From NCBI GenBank assembly GCA_020634315.1, contig JACKBV010000063.1:1-6640 (forward strand): a stretch of 6,640 nt of DNA, read 5' to 3'. Positions 5,104-6,640 of this stretch are shown here, piece by piece. The translations under genes and the position numbers were made by a program. Every line of letters starts with the position of its first letter. Positions within the stretch are counted from its first letter, which is position 1. Under the pieces are notes generated by a model that was not told where the DNA came from, ran no database searches, and saw only the letters and a list, made by a program, of their open reading frames with translations. This DNA comes from Ardenticatenaceae bacterium. Its GTDB lineage: Bacteria; Chloroflexota; Anaerolineae; Promineifilales; Promineifilaceae.

Positions 5104-6618
5104 ATGTCAAGAGTCGTTGTATCTATGGTCGCATTGCTTATTTTATTGGGTATTGCCTCTGCCTTGGCGCCGACCGTCGCGGCCGAATCGCTGCCTTCCG
5201 CGCAGGTGATTGATGCCCTTCAGCCCCAACCCGCACAACTTGACGAAACAACCCCTGAGACAGGCAGCAGCTCTAGCTTGCCCGAAGGCCTGAGCCGCAT
5301 TTTTGCCTCTCTCGGCTTGTATATTGTCACCATGTTTACGATGGCTATCGGCACAGAAATCACCGTAGATGTGGTGAAACTGGTGGTTGGCCTGCGCAGT
5401 AAGCCGAAAGCAAAAGATACCCTGGAAGAGTACGAAACAATGCTGCCGGGTACACTGAAAAATCTGGGCATTGGGGCAGAAGCGCGTCACAATTTGGAAT
5501 ATCAATTGGCGGCGATGAAAGAAGTGCTGCAACCGGTGCTTAAAGTGGAGACTGTTGTGACCAATTTGCAGCAGCGCCAGTTTAATGAGGCGTTTGTGGC
5601 GTTGATTTCGCAAGAGGAAAAGACTGACCGTGTTGCGGCTGCAAAATCGGTGGCTTTGGCACAGGTGGAGAAGGCTTTTGCCCAACTGCGTATCGAATCG
5701 TCTTTAGGGCAGTTCATTGCCGGTAAATTGCAAGCTGAAGTTGATGAATTGATCGAGAAGGCGGCGCTGAAATTGGTGGAGGCAACGCCAGAGGCGTTTT
5801 TTGCGGATATATCGGTGGTGGTAAACGGCCGTTTCGCGGAAACCATTACCAACTGGGCTGAAGAACAACTAACCGACTTGCGCACCCTTTCATATCAAAC
5901 CGCTTATCGCACATACACCTTGCAAATATTACCGGTTATTGAAGCGACCAATCTCGGTCCCGCCACCGAAAAAGCGGTGAAGCGCCAATTTGAAGACTTT
6001 CTTAGCAATTTGCGTCAAAGCCAGGAAGCAGACATTTATCTGGATTCAGTTAACAAGCTGCTGCTGGAAGTGGAACGCCAGCGTGACGAATTGGCATCAG
6101 CCTGGCGCAAATGGTTTGGGCGTATTTATCAATGGTTGCAGCAGCGCCTTTCCTGGCTGCCCGCTAGTTCGCCACGCCTTGACCCTACCATTTCCTCTCC
6201 AGACGAAGCGGCGACCAAGTTGTTAGCCATCCAGCGACGCGACAAAAAAGAAGACAATGATCGCATTCAGCAGTTACGTTTGGTGTCGGTCATTGTGGGT
6301 ATTTTCCTCGCTTATCTGCTGCAAATTGATTCAGCCGATTTGCTGCGTGATTTGTTCCCTCCTGACGCCAATTTCCTGTCTATGTCTCTGATTCCTGCCA
6401 ACTCGGCCGTTTTTCTCTGGTTACAGCGTGTGATGGGCATGGATCCGCATCCGTTTACGGCGGGTATTATCTTAACGGGTTTGGCAGCCAGTGCCGGTTC
6501 TGGGTTTTGGCACGATCAACTGACTCGTTTGCAGTCGGTCAAGGGCGGCGTCGAAAGCGCTTATGCTGCTCTACAGCCGGTCATTGCACAAATACAATCC
6601 CCACAAAATAAAGAATAG
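5104..6618 (+). CDS. Uncharacterised membrane protein with signal peptide and GSGFWHD tail
   Basis: A 504-aa protein whose family I cannot name. Residues 1-27 look like a signal peptide (hydrophobic core 4-22, likely cut after VAA). A Pro/Gln/Ser-rich linker follows (about 30-62). A membrane segment covers 66-97 and contains E85, D89 and K92, unusual charges for a simple anchor. Residues 98-390 are charged, mainly helical and coiled-coil-like, with many E, K, Q and L and no catalytic motif I can see. A second membrane helix covers 391-408 and a short one about 451-465, ending in G465-SGFWHD followed by a basic amphipathic stretch. This ending resembles the GAPFWFD-type tail I recall from other unannotated bacterial membrane proteins. 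The strong ribosome site and the separate upstream region suggest its own transcription unit. It may be a scaffold or envelope-structural protein, but no function is assigned. A palindrome lies at 5825. Confidence 0.88.
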   Translation: MSRVVVSMVALLILLGIASALAPTVAAESLPSAQVIDALQPQPAQLDETTPETGSSSSLPEGLSRIFASLGLYIVTMFTMAIGTEITVDVVKLVVGLRSKPKAKDTLEEYETMLPGTLKNLGIGAEARHNLEYQLAAMKEVLQPVLKVETVVTNLQQRQFNEAFVALISQEEKTDRVAAAKSVALAQVEKAFAQLRIESSLGQFIAGKLQAEVDELIEKAALKLVEATPEAFFADISVVVNGRFAETITNWAEEQLTDLRTLSYQTAYRTYTLQILPVIEATNLGPATEKAVKRQFEDFLSNLRQSQEADIYLDSVNKLLLEVERQRDELASAWRKWFGRIYQWLQQRLSWLPASSPRLDPTISSPDEAATKLLAIQRRDKKEDNDRIQQLRLVSVIVGIFLAYLLQIDSADLLRDLFPPDANFLSMSLIPANSAVFLWLQRVMGMDPHPFTAGIILTGLAASAGSGFWHDQLTRLQSVKGGVESAYAALQPVIAQIQSPQNKE

Positions 6619-6640
6619 ACCTATCAAAAAAGCCTGAGAC

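Larger units (their letters stand above)
618..5832. repeat. Dispersed iterated palindrome ACGGCCGT (seven copies)
   Basis: Copies start at 618, 965, 2280, 2668, 2942, 4636 and 5825, all inside genes. Those at 965, 2668, 4636 and 5825 extend to AACGGCCGTT, and the last two to AAACGGCCGTTT. Near matches occur at 4226 (GCGGCCGT) and 6403 (TCGGCCGT). The core CGGCCG appears 14 times. Two reading frames are used, giving Asn-Gly-Arg or Thr-Ala-Val, so protein sequence alone does not explain it. Confidence 0.85.

Noticed and set aside
6619..6640. AAAAAAGCCTGAGAC at the window end as the first arm of a bidirectional terminator
   Set aside because: The second arm, if any, lies outside the window, so it cannot be judged.

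Overview
The window carries five protein genes, all on the plus strand, plus a 5' block of 21-bp tandem repeats. The proteins, the mixed base composition, and the TTG and GTG starts suggest an uncultured-type Chloroflexota bacterium (Anaerolineae-like). That assignment is inference from general resemblance; no marker gene is present to prove it.

Layout. Positions 8-259 hold twelve uninterrupted 21-bp units and look non-coding. After a gene-poor stretch comes a PHP-domain metallo-phosphoesterase (about 374-1552). Only 10 bases later begins a PlsC-type 1-acylglycerol-phosphate acyltransferase (1563-2336). After 178 bases with a possible promoter come a classical short-chain dehydrogenase/reductase (2515-3291) and an FAD-linked oxidase (3336-4796), separated by a perfect 10-bp hairpin. 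A 307-base intergenic region (4797-5103) follows. It holds a perfect 14-bp-stem hairpin, two inverted or direct repeat pairs and a doubtful minus-strand 38-codon ORF. The last gene (5104-6618) encodes a membrane protein of unknown function with a very good ribosome binding site.

How the genes may work together. The oxidase closely resembles DprE1, and the reductase has DprE2-like features, including its C-terminal end. In mycobacteria DprE1 and DprE2 jointly epimerise polyprenyl-phospho-ribose to polyprenyl-phospho-arabinose by oxidation followed by reduction. The adjacent order suggests a two-step oxidation/reduction module acting on a lipid-linked sugar or similar membrane substrate. With an acyltransferase just upstream, an envelope-lipid theme is plausible but unproven. 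The final membrane protein seems to be a separate unit.

Across the coding DNA the octamer ACGGCCGT recurs seven times, far above chance, like the highly iterated palindromes of cyanobacteria. This, the DprE-like pair and the 21-bp repeat block are the most notable points.
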